DNA of 64,000 nucleotides, from positions 1 to 64,000 of the forward strand of contig CAYUXZ010000009.1 of NCBI GenBank assembly GCA_964449135.1, given 5' to 3'. Position numbers and translations under genes: made by a program. Below are positions 16,965 to 25,523 of the stretch, piece by piece (within the stretch, counting starts at the first letter, position 1; the number at the start of each line of letters is the position of its first letter). The notes below the pieces were generated by a model. It did not search any database. It was not told the DNA's origin and saw only the letters and a program-made list of their open reading frames with translations. Origin of the DNA: SZAS-103 sp964449135 (lineage in GTDB: Bacteria > Pseudomonadota > Gammaproteobacteria > Xanthomonadales > Xanthomonadaceae).

Positions 16965-18314
16965 TCAACGCGCGAAACTCAAGCGCTGCCCGAGCGGTGC
17001 GCCGACCAGATGCTGGCCGTCCCAGGCGAGTTCGCCGTTGACGAAGGTCGCGACCACTCGCGCGTCGAAGCGTTCGCCTTCGAACGGCGACCAGCCGCAT
17101 TTCGCGAGCACGCGATCGCGCTTGACCTGTGTGCCGCCGTCCGGATCGACGAGCACCAGATCGGCGAAATAGCCCTCGCGCAGAAAACCGCGTTCGGCGA
17201 TGTCGAAACGCTGCGCGGGCGCGTGGCAGATCTTCTGCACCAGGTGCGGCAGGCTGAAATGGCCTTCGCGCACCTTCTGCAGCGCGCAGACCAGGAAATC
17301 CTGCACCAACGGTAGTCCGGAAGGCGCTGTTGCGTAAGGCTGCGCCTTCTCCTCGATCGTGTGCGGCGCGTGGTCGGTCGCGAGCACGTCCACGCGATCC
17401 TCGGCGACCGCGCGGATGATCGCGTCGCGGTCGGAGACTTCCTTGATCGCCGGATTGCACTTGATGAGGTTGCCCATGCGCGCGTAATCGGGCCGCGCGA
17501 AGTGCAGGAAATGCACGCAGGTCTCGGCGGTGATGCGCTTCATGCGGCCCTGCGCATCCACCAGCGGGCCGGGCTCGAACAACTGCATCTCCTCGGCGGT
17601 GCTGATGTGCAGCACGTGCAGCGAGGTACCGTGCCGTCGCGCGAGCGAAAGCGCGAGCTCGGTGGATTTGAGGCAGGCCGCGCGCGAGCGGATCTCGCCG
17701 TGCAGTTCGACCGGGACGTTTTCGCCGTACTTCGATTTCGCGGCGGCCATCGCCGCGTCGATCATCGGCGTGTCTTCGCAGTGCGTGATGATCGGCGTCG
17801 GGCAGTCGGCGAACATGCGTTCGAGCACGACCGGATCGTCAACCAGCATGTTACCGGTCGAAGCGCCCATGAAGATCTTCAGTCCAGGCGTGGTCTTCGG
17901 ATCGATGCGGCGGATGTTTTCGAGGTTGTCGTTGCTCGCGCCGAAATAGAAACCGAAGTTCGCGCGCGAACGGCCCGCGGCGCGGCGGTACTTGTCCTCG
18001 AGCGCGTCGTTGTCGAGCGTCGGCGGTTTCGTGTTCGGCATGTCGAGGTAACTGGTCACCCCGCCCGCAACCGCGGCGGCCGGTTCGGTGTCCAGACCGC
18101 CCTTGTATTCCATCCCCGGTTCGCGGAAATGCACCTGCGCGTCGATCACGCCGGGCAGCAGCCAGCGGCCGGCGGCGTCGATCACGTTGTCCTGCGGCCG
18201 CGGCGACAGCGACTTGCCGATCGCGTCGATGCGGCCGTCGCGGATGCGCAGGTCGGACAGGAAGCGGCGGCCTTCGTTGACCAGTTCGGCGTTGACGATC
18301 AGGGTGTCGGTCAT
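16965..18314 (-). CDS. pyrC: Dihydroorotase (class I, Gln-type metal motif)
   Basis: Amidohydrolase expected to cyclise carbamoyl-aspartate to dihydroorotate in pyrimidine synthesis. It has 449 residues. The usual DxHxHxR motif reads DAQVHFREPG, so the first histidine ligand is Gln60 while His62 remains. The other ligands look intact: Lys in GLKIFMGAS, His in THCEDTP, His in HVLHIST, Asp in ATDHAPHT. Dihydroorotases with DxQVHFREPG occur in Xanthomonadales and Bacteroidetes, so this is probably functional. Its start overlaps the yidD stop (ATGA). Confidence 0.85.
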   Translation of the reverse strand: MTDTLIVNAELVNEGRRFLSDLRIRDGRIDAIGKSLSPRPQDNVIDAAGRWLLPGVIDAQVHFREPGMEYKGGLDTEPAAAVAGGVTSYLDMPNTKPPTLDNDALEDKYRRAAGRSRANFGFYFGASNDNLENIRRIDPKTTPGLKIFMGASTGNMLVDDPVVLERMFADCPTPIITHCEDTPMIDAAMAAAKSKYGENVPVELHGEIRSRAACLKSTELALSLARRHGTSLHVLHISTAEEMQLFEPGPLVDAQGRMKRITAETCVHFLHFARPDYARMGNLIKCNPAIKEVSDRDAIIRAVAEDRVDVLATDHAPHTIEEKAQPYATAPSGLPLVQDFLVCALQKVREGHFSLPHLVQKICHAPAQRFDIAERGFLREGYFADLVLVDPDGGTQVKRDRVLAKCGWSPFEGERFDARVVATFVNGELAWDGQHLVGAPLGQRLSFAR

Positions 18315-18571
18315 CGGGCTTCGTCGTGGGGATGGGAAGGGGCGTGCGGAGAATCGGGCACCGGATCGTGCCCGCCCGGATGCAGCGGATGGCAACGCGC
18401 GATGCGCCCGGCCGCCATCCAGCCGCCGCGCAGCACGCCGAAGCGCTCCACCGCCTGCATCGCATAGACCGAGCAGGTCGGGTGGAAACGGCAGTGCGTG
18501 CCCAGCAGGGGGCTCAGGAAGCGCTTGTAGCCGCGCAACAGCAGCAAGACCAGGGATTTTGCGGGGTTCAA
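18311..18571 (-). CDS. yidD: Membrane protein insertion efficiency factor YidD
   Basis: Small membrane-associated protein thought to help YidC-dependent insertion. It has 86 residues from TTG 18571, which has GGAG 6 bases upstream. A longer frame from TTG 18601 would add 10 residues. The signature RGYKRFLSPLLG, CRFHPTCSVYA and RCHPLHPGGHDPV are diagnostic. The gene usually lies beside rpmH-rnpA-yidC; here it is coupled to pyrC instead. Confidence 0.92.
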   Translation of the reverse strand: MNPAKSLVLLLLRGYKRFLSPLLGTHCRFHPTCSVYAMQAVERFGVLRGGWMAAGRIARCHPLHPGGHDPVPDSPHAPSHPHDEAR

Positions 18572-18603
18572 CGCGGGCTCCGCACATGAGGGAATAGTCA
18601 AGG

Positions 18604-18632
18604 TTGCCGCTGTACCCTGACTAGGCTATAAC
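18604..18632 (+). promoter_or_regulatory. Sigma-70-type promoter for the DksA-like gene
   Basis: TTGCCG (18604-18609) and TATAAC (18627-18632) with a 17-base spacer. A transcript start near 18639 would place the GTG at 18686 about 47 bases into the mRNA. This is one reason to reject the upstream TTG at 18644. Confidence 0.6.
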
Positions 18633-18685
18633 ACTCCGCTGCTTTGCCGCACCCCGCACCGACACCACACCAGGAATCGCCCAAC

Positions 18686-19576
18686 GTGGCTGCCAAGAAA
18701 CCCGCCAAGAAGTCCGCCAAACCAGCCGCGAAGAAGGCCAAACCGGCCGCGAAGCCCAAGACTGCCGCCAAATCCGCGAAAAAGCCCGCCGCCAAGCCGG
18801 CTGCGAAGAAGCCAGCGCCGAAGAAAACCGTCGCGAAAAAGCCGGTCGCCAAGCCCGTTGCGAAGAAGGCTCCGGTCAAGAAAGCCGCGCCCGTTGCGAA
18901 AAAGCCGGTCGCGAAGCCGGCCCCGGCCAAGAAACCGGCCGTTGTCGCGCCGGTCGTCGCCAAGAAAGCGCACGCGCCCACCAAGGTCGCCGCAGCACCG
19001 CCCGCGTCCGCGAAGAAGGGCAAGGCCGAAGCCGCGTCCGTCGTGCCGCCCAAGCCGCAAGCGCCGCCACCGAAACCGCTGGTGCGCCCGACCGGCGCGC
19101 GCGCGAAGGCCGTGGTGCGCAAGGACCTGCCGGAGAAGGTCATTCCCCTGCAGGCGGTGCCGACGCACGTGACGCTCCCCAAAGGCTACCGGCCGACCAC
19201 CAAAGAGCCGTACATGAATCCGTTCCAGATGGAGTACTTCCGCCAGCGCCTGCATGGCTGGCGCGCGGAGCTCGTCGAGGAATCCAAGCAGACCATCGAG
19301 AACCTCAAGGAAGAAGTGCGCGACGTCGGCGACGAAGCGGAACGCGCGACCCGCGAGACCGAGAACTCGCTGGAACTGCGCACGCGCGACCGCTACCGCA
19401 AGCTGATCGGCAAGATCGACGACGCGCTCAAGCGCATAGACGACGGCGTCTATGGCTACTGTGTGGACACCGGCGACGAGATCGGCCTGGAGCGCCTGGA
19501 AGCGCGCCTTACCGCCGAGCGCACGATCGACGCGCAGGAGCGCTGGGAACATCGCCAGAAGCAGATGGGCGACTGA
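18686..19576 (+). CDS. dksA: DksA-like protein with histone-like Lys/Ala/Pro-rich N-terminal tail
   Basis: The protein has 296 residues. About the first 150 residues are a low-complexity tail of KKPA/AAKK repeats like histone H1 or AlgP, expected to bind nucleic acid. The C-terminal 120 residues are a DksA/TraR domain: a coiled coil whose tip carries DVGDEA (the DxxDxA motif that acts in the RNA polymerase secondary channel) and a zinc-finger region reduced to YGYCVDTG ... TIDAQE. Only one of the four usual cysteines remains. The GTG at 18686 has AGGAA 10 bases upstream and fits the promoter. A terminator follows. Confidence 0.85.
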   Translation: MAAKKPAKKSAKPAAKKAKPAAKPKTAAKSAKKPAAKPAAKKPAPKKTVAKKPVAKPVAKKAPVKKAAPVAKKPVAKPAPAKKPAVVAPVVAKKAHAPTKVAAAPPASAKKGKAEAASVVPPKPQAPPPKPLVRPTGARAKAVVRKDLPEKVIPLQAVPTHVTLPKGYRPTTKEPYMNPFQMEYFRQRLHGWRAELVEESKQTIENLKEEVRDVGDEAERATRETENSLELRTRDRYRKLIGKIDDALKRIDDGVYGYCVDTGDEIGLERLEARLTAERTIDAQERWEHRQKQMGD

Positions 19577-19608
19577 TCCGGAACGATCCGCGACACCGCA
19601 ACGAATCG

Positions 19609-19637
19609 AAAAAGCCCTGCCGAGTGCGGGGCTTTTT
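19609..19637 (+). terminator. Rho-independent terminator of the DksA-like gene
   Basis: Stem AAAAAGCCCTGC / GCGGGGCTTTTT with a 5-base loop, ending in a T-run. It starts about 30 bases after the stop at 19576 and may also serve the convergent cyclase-like gene, which ends at 19640. Confidence 0.85.
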
Positions 19638-19639
19638 CG

Positions 19640-20278
19640 TCAGCGCGTCAGTTCGTAGTAGGTCAACGTCAGGCCGGAAATGCTGATCTCGCGCTGCACC
19701 GTGTCGTTGCGCGCGCTGAGTTGACGGTGTGCGTTTTCGGTGAGCAGGACTTGGTTCTGCGTGGCGATGTCCTCGCTGAGCTTGCAGGACAGGTTCACCT
19801 CGTCGCCGAACAGGTCCTCGTCGCCGATGTTGAGCACGCGCCCCCAGCCGATGCCGATCGAAGCGTAGAGGTGGTGCTCCTGCGGCAGCAGCACGTTCAC
19901 CGTTTCCAGCCGGTGGATGATTTCCTGCGATGCGGCCAGCGCCGCCTTGGCGTCGTCGAACAGGCAGAACAGGTTGTCGGCCTCGGTCTTGATCAGCTTG
20001 CCGCCGTGCTCGCGGATCACCGGGCAGCAGACGCGGTGCATCTCGTGGATCATCAGCAGGAAGGCGACGATGCCGTGCTGGTGCGTGGTGCGGGTGAACC
20101 CGCTCATGTCAATGATCAGCGTGGCCTGGTCCTGGCCGAAGGTCTGTTCGATTTCCTGGGTGATCTGCACGCGTTTTTCCGGATGCTGCAGCATCGCGTC
20201 GAGCAGCCCATCCAGCGCTCCGCGCGAGTTCGGCGGTGGGGCGGCGGTTTCGTTCGGTTCGGGACAGGGATCGGACAT
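19640..20278 (-). CDS. Small soluble class III nucleotidyl cyclase-like protein
   Basis: The protein has 212 residues with no membrane helix. A class III adenylate/guanylate cyclase homology domain fills residues 50-200. LIIDMSGFTR holds the first metal Asp, KTEADNLFCLF the purine-specifying Lys and second metal Asp, and GDEVNLSCKLSEDIA the region that normally carries the catalytic Asn and Arg. Asn is present but Lys replaces the usual Arg, so activity is uncertain. The product cannot be told. It lies 68 bases downstream of sufE on the same strand. Confidence 0.7.
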   Translation of the reverse strand: MSDPCPEPNETAAPPPNSRGALDGLLDAMLQHPEKRVQITQEIEQTFGQDQATLIIDMSGFTRTTHQHGIVAFLLMIHEMHRVCCPVIREHGGKLIKTEADNLFCLFDDAKAALAASQEIIHRLETVNVLLPQEHHLYASIGIGWGRVLNIGDEDLFGDEVNLSCKLSEDIATQNQVLLTENAHRQLSARNDTVQREISISGLTLTYYELTR

Positions 20279-20346
20279 GGCCCGAAGTGTAGGGCATATC
20301 GCGTCGCGGCTGCGCGGAATTCGCGCAGATGCCTCGGCAAGCACGA

Positions 20347-20793
20347 TCAGGCGGTTGCGGCGGCACCTATCGCGCGCTCGCGGATGAAGGCCAGCAAAGC
20401 GGCGAGGCCGTTGCTGCGCGTCGGCGAGAGGTGCTTGGACAGGCCGATCGCGGCGATGTAGTCGGGATCGGTCGCAAGGATCTCCTGCGCGCTGCGGCCC
20501 GAATACACGCGCAACGCAAGGAAGATCAGGCCCGAGACGATCGCCGAATCGCTGATCGCGCGGAAGTTCAGTCGTTGCGCGTCGCCGTCGGCGACGATCC
20601 AGACCAGCGACTGACAACCCAGCAGCCGGTGCTCCTCGGTCTTCCATTCGTCCGGCAGCGGCGGCAGCTTGCGGCCGAGGTCGATCAGGTACTGGTAGCG
20701 CTCGGCCCAGTCGCCGAAGAAGCCGAATTCCTCCGCGATCGCGGCCTGCGCCTGCGCGGTGGTGGGTTCGAGCGGGAAGTGGGCTTCGTTCAC
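20347..20793 (-). CDS. sufE: Cysteine desulfuration protein SufE
   Basis: Sulfur acceptor that takes persulfide from a cysteine desulfurase for Fe-S cluster assembly. It has 148 residues, the normal size. The active Cys60 lies in RLLGCQSLVW. A GTG start at 20793 is used; no better ATG is in frame. The suf operon itself is not in the window. It lies between cysS and the cyclase-like gene on the same strand. Confidence 0.92.
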   Translation of the reverse strand: MNEAHFPLEPTTAQAQAAIAEEFGFFGDWAERYQYLIDLGRKLPPLPDEWKTEEHRLLGCQSLVWIVADGDAQRLNFRAISDSAIVSGLIFLALRVYSGRSAQEILATDPDYIAAIGLSKHLSPTRSNGLAALLAFIRERAIGAAATA

Positions 20794-20870
20794 GAGACGA
20801 ATTTTACTCGCGTTCGATCCAATCGACGCTGTCGAACATAAGAAAACACTGCGGATACCACCGGCATCTT

Positions 20871-22247
20871 CTATGCGCGCTTTCGAACCCAGCGGGTCCC
20901 CTGTGGCGTGTCTTCCAGCAAAATGCCTTGGTCGGCCAGTTGCTGTCGGAGCGTGTCAGCCCGGGTGAAATCGCGCGCGGCCTTTGCCGTGTTGCGTTCG
21001 TCAACCAGCGCCTGGATGCGCGCATCGTCACTGGCGTCCGCACCACGCGCGAACCATGCAGCCGGATCGAGTTGAAGCAAGTTGAGTGCACGGCCCGCGC
21101 CGAGCAGGGCGGCCTTGTGCGCAGCACGTTCGGCAAAATCGGTCGCTTTGCGTGCGGCGGCGGCGATGCCAGCGATCTCGGCGAGCACGCGCGGGGTATC
21201 GAGGTCGTCGTCCAGTGCGTCCTCGATCGCCTGAGGGATCGGCGCATTCGCCGCATCCACGGCGATGTCGCCGAGATCACGCAACGTGCCGTACAACCGG
21301 TCCAGCGTGCGGATGGACTGCTCGATCAGCGCTTCGCTCCAGTCCAGCGGCTGGCGGTAGTGCCCGGAGAGCAGCGCGTAACGCAGTGCTTCCGTGGGCA
21401 CCAGCGCGAGCAGGTCGTGGACGTGGAAGGTGTTGCCCAGCGACTTGGACATCTTGGTGCCGCCCAGGTTGAGCATCCCGCTGTGCATCCAGTGGCGCGC
21501 GAAGATCTTCCCGCCGTGCGCGCAGGTGCTCTGCGCGACCTCGTTCTCGTGGTGCGGGAACTGCAGGTCCATGCCGCCGCCGTGCAGGTCGATGGTTTCG
21601 CCCAGGTGGGTTTCGGCCATCGCGGAGCATTCGATGTGCCAGCCCGGACGGCCGCGGCCCCACGGCGAATCCCAGCCGGGCAGGGTGTCGTCGGAGGGTT
21701 TCCACAGCACGAAATCGCCGGGATCGCGTTTGTACGGCGCGACATCGATGCGTGCGCCGGCGAGCATTTCCTCCGGATCGCGGCGCGAAAGCTTGCCGTA
21801 ATCGGCGAAGCTGGCGACGGAAAACAGCACATGTCCTTCGGCTGCATAGGCGTGGCTGCTCGCGATCAGCCGTTCGCACATCGCGACGATCTGCGCGATG
21901 TGTGCGGTCGCGTACGGAATCACATCCGGCGTGAGCAGGCCCAGGCCCTGCATGTCCTGCTGGAACGCCGCGTCGAAGCGTTCGGTGATCACTGTGATCG
22001 GCGCGCCGGCTTCGCGCGCGGCCGCGTTGATCTTGTCGTCGATGTCAGTGATGTTGCGCGCATAGACGACGTTCACGAAGCGCCGCTTGAGCGTGCGCGC
22101 GAGCAGGTCGAACACCGTGAACGTGCGCGCGTTGCCGATGTGGATGTAGTTGTAGACCGTGGGTCCGCAGACGTAGAGGGTCACGCGGGCCGGATCGGCG
22201 GGGACGAAGTCTTCGACCCGTCGGGTCAGGGTGTTGTAGAGGCGCAC
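20871..22247 (-). CDS. cysS: Cysteinyl-tRNA synthetase
   Basis: Class I aminoacyl-tRNA synthetase charging tRNA(Cys). It has 458 residues. CGPTVYNYIHIGN holds the zinc-binding Cys and the HIGH motif, and TKMSKSLGN is the KMSKS loop. Further zinc ligands are in WHIECSAM and HHENE. The C-terminus ends normally. The gene begins with GTG at 22247; no in-frame ATG lies upstream. Confidence 0.96.
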   Translation of the reverse strand: MRLYNTLTRRVEDFVPADPARVTLYVCGPTVYNYIHIGNARTFTVFDLLARTLKRRFVNVVYARNITDIDDKINAAAREAGAPITVITERFDAAFQQDMQGLGLLTPDVIPYATAHIAQIVAMCERLIASSHAYAAEGHVLFSVASFADYGKLSRRDPEEMLAGARIDVAPYKRDPGDFVLWKPSDDTLPGWDSPWGRGRPGWHIECSAMAETHLGETIDLHGGGMDLQFPHHENEVAQSTCAHGGKIFARHWMHSGMLNLGGTKMSKSLGNTFHVHDLLALVPTEALRYALLSGHYRQPLDWSEALIEQSIRTLDRLYGTLRDLGDIAVDAANAPIPQAIEDALDDDLDTPRVLAEIAGIAAAARKATDFAERAAHKAALLGAGRALNLLQLDPAAWFARGADASDDARIQALVDERNTAKAARDFTRADTLRQQLADQGILLEDTPQGTRWVRKRA

Positions 22248-22382
22248 GAGGATGATTCAGTGAATGAAGTCACGGACAGTGTAGCAACCGGCCATTGTTC
22301 AGGAAGCGTTATCAGGCATGGTTCAGCGGCCTAATGCTGGAATGCGCGCAGGTTCGCCTGGATTACGAAAAGGAGTAGCGAC

Positions 22383-22955
22383 ATGCGGAAAGGATATTTG
22401 CTCGCCCCGATCGCCCTGGCTGTTTCTATGGCGGCATTGGTTCTGCCAGCCGGTGCGCAGCCATACGGGTCACGCGGCGACGGCGTGAGCTTCGGCTATG
22501 CGACGGTGCTGCGCGCGACGCCGGCCTACGAGACCGTCCGCACGGTCGATCCCCAGCAGCAGTGCGATGACGGCGGCTACGTGCGCGAGCGCAAGGACAC
22601 CACCGCCGGCACCGTGCTCGGCGCGGTGGTCGGCGGCGCGCTCGGCAACACGGTGGGCAAGGGCGACGGCCGCAAGGCCGCGACAATCGGCGGCGCGGTG
22701 GTCGGCGGCGTGGTCGGCCACAACATCGCCAAGGGCGATTCGGACCGCTACCAGCCCGGCGCCTGCCGTACCGTCGAAGTCGAGCACGAAGATCGCCGCG
22801 TCGCCGGTTACGACGTCGAATACAACTACAAGGGCGAGGTGTATTTCGCGCGCATGGCCTACGATCCGGGCAACCGCATCCGCGTGCGCGTGACCGTGCA
22901 GCCGGCCGATGACGGTTACGCGCCGCCGCCGCCGCCTCCGCCGCGCCGGCGCTGA
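22383..22955 (+). CDS. Glycine-zipper 2TM-domain envelope protein
   Basis: The protein has 190 residues. It has a signal peptide with cleavage near residue 26 (VLPAGAQ), then a glycine-zipper 2TM domain at about 75-120 with repeated GAVVGGALGN and GGAVVGGVVG, followed by a basic beta-rich tail ending in a run of eight prolines and RRR. It resembles the 17 kDa surface antigen/SlyB group of outer membrane proteins. AGGAG lies 7 bases upstream of the ATG. A strong terminator follows 25 bases after the stop. Confidence 0.82.
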   Translation: MRKGYLLAPIALAVSMAALVLPAGAQPYGSRGDGVSFGYATVLRATPAYETVRTVDPQQQCDDGGYVRERKDTTAGTVLGAVVGGALGNTVGKGDGRKAATIGGAVVGGVVGHNIAKGDSDRYQPGACRTVEVEHEDRRVAGYDVEYNYKGEVYFARMAYDPGNRIRVRVTVQPADDGYAPPPPPPPRRR

Positions 22956-22980
22956 CGCGCGCGTTCGGATGATTCCTGCG

Positions 22981-23010
22981 ACGCCCCTGCCCTTGGCAGG
23001 GGCGTTTTGC
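22981..23010 (+). terminator. Rho-independent terminator after the glycine-zipper gene
   Basis: Perfect 11-base stem ACGCCCCTGCC / GGCAGGGGCGT with a 3-base loop, followed by TTTTGCC. Confidence 0.85.
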
Positions 23011-23216
23011 CATCTGCGCTCCACGTCATCGCGACGCCATCGCCTTGCGCGTCACCGGTATCCATGCAAGACTTCGGCCCCATGCTCGCGTTCAACGCCG
23101 CCGCCGATATCCTGACTTCCGCCCGCATGGCGGCGGGAATGACGTCGCGCGCGCGCCGACCGATGCCTCCCACATCGCGAGTCGGGTAGCGGTTTTCCGC
23201 TGTTTTCGAAGTATCG
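23011..23216. other. Intergenic stretch with no recognisable gene
   Basis: About 206 bases between two terminators, in the 340-base gap before the arginine operon. A 60-codon open frame exists but has no family resemblance, no good ribosome site and atypical composition. No tRNA or clear promoter was found. It may encode a small RNA ending at the 23217-23248 terminator, or be leader DNA of the arginine operon. Confidence 0.4.
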
Positions 23217-23248
23217 AAAAAACCCGGCCTCGCGCCGGGTTTTGTGTT
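23217..23248 (+). terminator. Terminator/attenuator-like hairpin just upstream of the arginine operon
   Basis: Stem AACCCGGC / GCCGGGTT (extended by A-T pairs) with a 5-base loop, followed by TTTGTGTTTTTT. It ends about 50 bases before the argF' start. The previous gene already has its own terminator, so this one may act as an attenuator or end an unrecognised transcript. Confidence 0.75.
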
Positions 23249-23295
23249 TTTTGCGCCACCATTCCGTTGTCACACCCGTTCAGGACGATTCATCC

Positions 23296-24306
23296 ATGGC
23301 GATCAAGCATTTCCTCAACACCCAGGACTGGAGCCGCGCCGAGCTCGACGCCGCTCTCGCGCGCGCGGCCGAGTTCAAGCGCTCGAAATTCGGCGATGCG
23401 CTCAGGGGCCGGGCCATCGCACTGGTGTTCTTCAACCCGTCGCTGCGCACGCGCACGAGCTTCGAGCTCGGCGCCTTCCAGCTCGGCGGGCACGCGGTCG
23501 TGCTCGCGCCGGGCAAGGACGCGTGGCCGATCGAATTCCGGCTCGGCGCGGTGATGGACGGCGAGGCCGAGGAACACATCGCCGAAGTCGCACGCGTACT
23601 CTCGCGCTACGTCGATCTGATCGGCGTGCGCGCGTTTCCGAAATTCCAGGACTGGTCCGTGGATCGCGAGGACGCGGTGCTGCGCGGCTTCGCGAAGTAC
23701 GCGACGGTGCCGGTGATCAACATGGAAACGATCACCCATCCCTGCCAGGAACTCGCCCACATCCTCGCGTTGCAGGAACATTTCGGGACCACGGATCTGC
23801 GCGGCAAGAAGTTCGTGCTGACCTGGACCTACCATCCGAAGCCGCTGAACACGGCCGTCGCCAACTCCGCGCTCACCATCGCCTCGCGCATGGGCATGGA
23901 CGTGACCCTGCTGTGCCCGACGCCGGAGTACATCCTCGACGAACGCTACATGCAGTGGGCTGCGCAGAATGTCGCCGAGAGCGGCGGTTCGCTGACGATC
24001 AGCCACGATCCGGCGGAAGCCTATCCCGACGCGGACGTCGTCTACGCGAAGAGCTGGGGCGCGATTCCCTACTTCGGGCGCTGGGACGAGGAAAAACCCA
24101 TCCGCGACGCGCACAAGCACTTCATCGTGGACGAGGCCAAGATGGCGCTCACCAGCGGCGGCGTTTTCAGCCACTGCCTGCCGCTGCGCCGCAACGTCAA
24201 GGCCACCGACGCGGTGATGGATTCGCCGAACTGCATCGCGATCGAGGAAGCCGAGAATCGCCTGCACGTGCAGAAGGCCGTCATGACCGCGCTGATATCG
24301 CAATGA
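23296..24306 (+). CDS. argF': N-acetylornithine carbamoyltransferase
   Basis: Transfers a carbamoyl group to N-acetyl-L-ornithine, giving N-acetyl-L-citrulline, the variant arginine pathway of xanthomonads. It has 336 residues. FNPSLRTRTSFE binds carbamoyl phosphate, HPCQELAH follows, and HCLPLRRNVK carries Lys302, the carboxylated lysine known in the X. campestris enzyme. Trp77 and Glu92 sit at the positions that mark acetylornithine use; succinylornithine enzymes have Pro near 90. The ATG at 23296 fits relatives; the frame is open further upstream. It is the first gene of the arg operon and ends in overlap with the region before argG. Confidence 0.95.
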   Translation: MAIKHFLNTQDWSRAELDAALARAAEFKRSKFGDALRGRAIALVFFNPSLRTRTSFELGAFQLGGHAVVLAPGKDAWPIEFRLGAVMDGEAEEHIAEVARVLSRYVDLIGVRAFPKFQDWSVDREDAVLRGFAKYATVPVINMETITHPCQELAHILALQEHFGTTDLRGKKFVLTWTYHPKPLNTAVANSALTIASRMGMDVTLLCPTPEYILDERYMQWAAQNVAESGGSLTISHDPAEAYPDADVVYAKSWGAIPYFGRWDEEKPIRDAHKHFIVDEAKMALTSGGVFSHCLPLRRNVKATDAVMDSPNCIAIEEAENRLHVQKAVMTALISQ

Positions 24307-24323
24307 GCAAGGAAACCGAACCC

Positions 24324-25523
24324 ATGAGCCAGGACATCGTTCTCGCCTTTTCCGGCGGCCTCGACACCAGTTTCTGCATCCCGTGGCTGATCGAGCGCGG
24401 TTACCGCGTGCACACCGTGTTCGCCGACACCGGCGGCGTGGATGCCGGGGAACGCGCCTACATCGAAGCGCGTGCGACCGAACTCGGCGCGGCCTCGCAT
24501 GTCACCGTCGACGGCGGCCCGGTGCTGTGGCGCGATTTCGTCGTGCCCTTCGTGATGGCGGGCGAGGGCTACCAGGGCCAGTACCCGCTGCTGGTCTCCG
24601 ATCGCTACCTGATCGTTGCGGCGGCACTCAAGCGCTGCGGAGAACTCGGCACCAAGCTCGTCGCGCACGGCTGCACCGGCATGGGCAACGACCAGGTGCG
24701 CTTCGACCTGACCGTCAAGGCGCTGGGCGATTACACGATCGTCGCGCCGATCCGAGAGATCCAGAAGGAACACACGCAGACCCGCGCCTACGAGCAGCAG
24801 TACCTCGAACAGCGCGGATTCGGCGTGCGCGCGAAACAGAAGGCCTACACGATCAACGAGAACCTGCTCGGCGTGACGATGTCCGGCGGCGAAATCGACC
24901 GCTGGCAGGCGCCGGGCGAGAGCGCACGCGGCTGGTGCGCGCCGCGCGAACAGTGGCCGCTGGATGCGCTGCGCCTGCGAATCGGATTCGAGAAGGGCGA
25001 AGCGGTATCGCTGGAAGGCGAGCGCATCGAAGGCCATGCGCTGCTCGCCAAACTCAACGGGCTGTTCGCGCGATACGGCGTTGGCCGCGGCATGTACACC
25101 GGCGACACCACGATCGGTCTCAAGGGCCGCATCGTCTTCGAAGCACCGGGTCTGGCCGCGCTGCTCGCCGCGCATCGCGCGCTCGAGGAAGCCGTACTGA
25201 GCAAGGCGCAGAACCGTTGCAAGCCGGCGGTCGCGAAGCAATGGGTGGAGCTCGTCTACGAAGGTTTCTTCCACGATCCGCTCAAGGCCGACCTCGAAGC
25301 CTTCCTGCGTTCCAGCCAACGCTGCGTGAGCGGCACGGTGACTCTTGAAACGCGAGGTGGGAGCGTGCAGGCAGTCGAAGTGGACTCCGCGCACATCCTC
25401 CACGCGAAAGGCGCGACCTACGCGCAGTCGGCGGACTGGGGCGTCGCCGAGGCCGAGGGTTTCATCCGCTTGTACGGCATGAGCAGCACACTGTGGGCAG
25501 AGGTCAATCGCGATGCTGGATGA
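24324..25523 (+). CDS. argG: Argininosuccinate synthase
   Basis: Condenses citrulline with aspartate using ATP to give argininosuccinate. It has 399 residues from the ATG at 24324, which has AAGGAA about 9 bases upstream. An in-frame ATG at 24303 overlapping the argF' stop would add 7 residues. The ATP-binding P-loop LAFSGGLDTSFCIPWL opens the protein; HGCTGMGNDQVRFD and GARAKQKAYTINENLLG-type regions follow. Its end overlaps the argE start by 11 bases. Confidence 0.95.
   Translation: MSQDIVLAFSGGLDTSFCIPWLIERGYRVHTVFADTGGVDAGERAYIEARATELGAASHVTVDGGPVLWRDFVVPFVMAGEGYQGQYPLLVSDRYLIVAAALKRCGELGTKLVAHGCTGMGNDQVRFDLTVKALGDYTIVAPIREIQKEHTQTRAYEQQYLEQRGFGVRAKQKAYTINENLLGVTMSGGEIDRWQAPGESARGWCAPREQWPLDALRLRIGFEKGEAVSLEGERIEGHALLAKLNGLFARYGVGRGMYTGDTTIGLKGRIVFEAPGLAALLAAHRALEEAVLSKAQNRCKPAVAKQWVELVYEGFFHDPLKADLEAFLRSSQRCVSGTVTLETRGGSVQAVEVDSAHILHAKGATYAQSADWGVAEAEGFIRLYGMSSTLWAEVNRDAG

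Noticed and set aside
18644..18685. Upstream TTG start for the DksA-like protein
   Set aside because: It would lie only about five bases from the predicted transcription start and has no ribosome site; GTG 18686 has AGGAA upstream.
23007..23189. 60-codon ORF in the gap before argF'
   Set aside because: No ribosome site, no family resemblance and poor composition.
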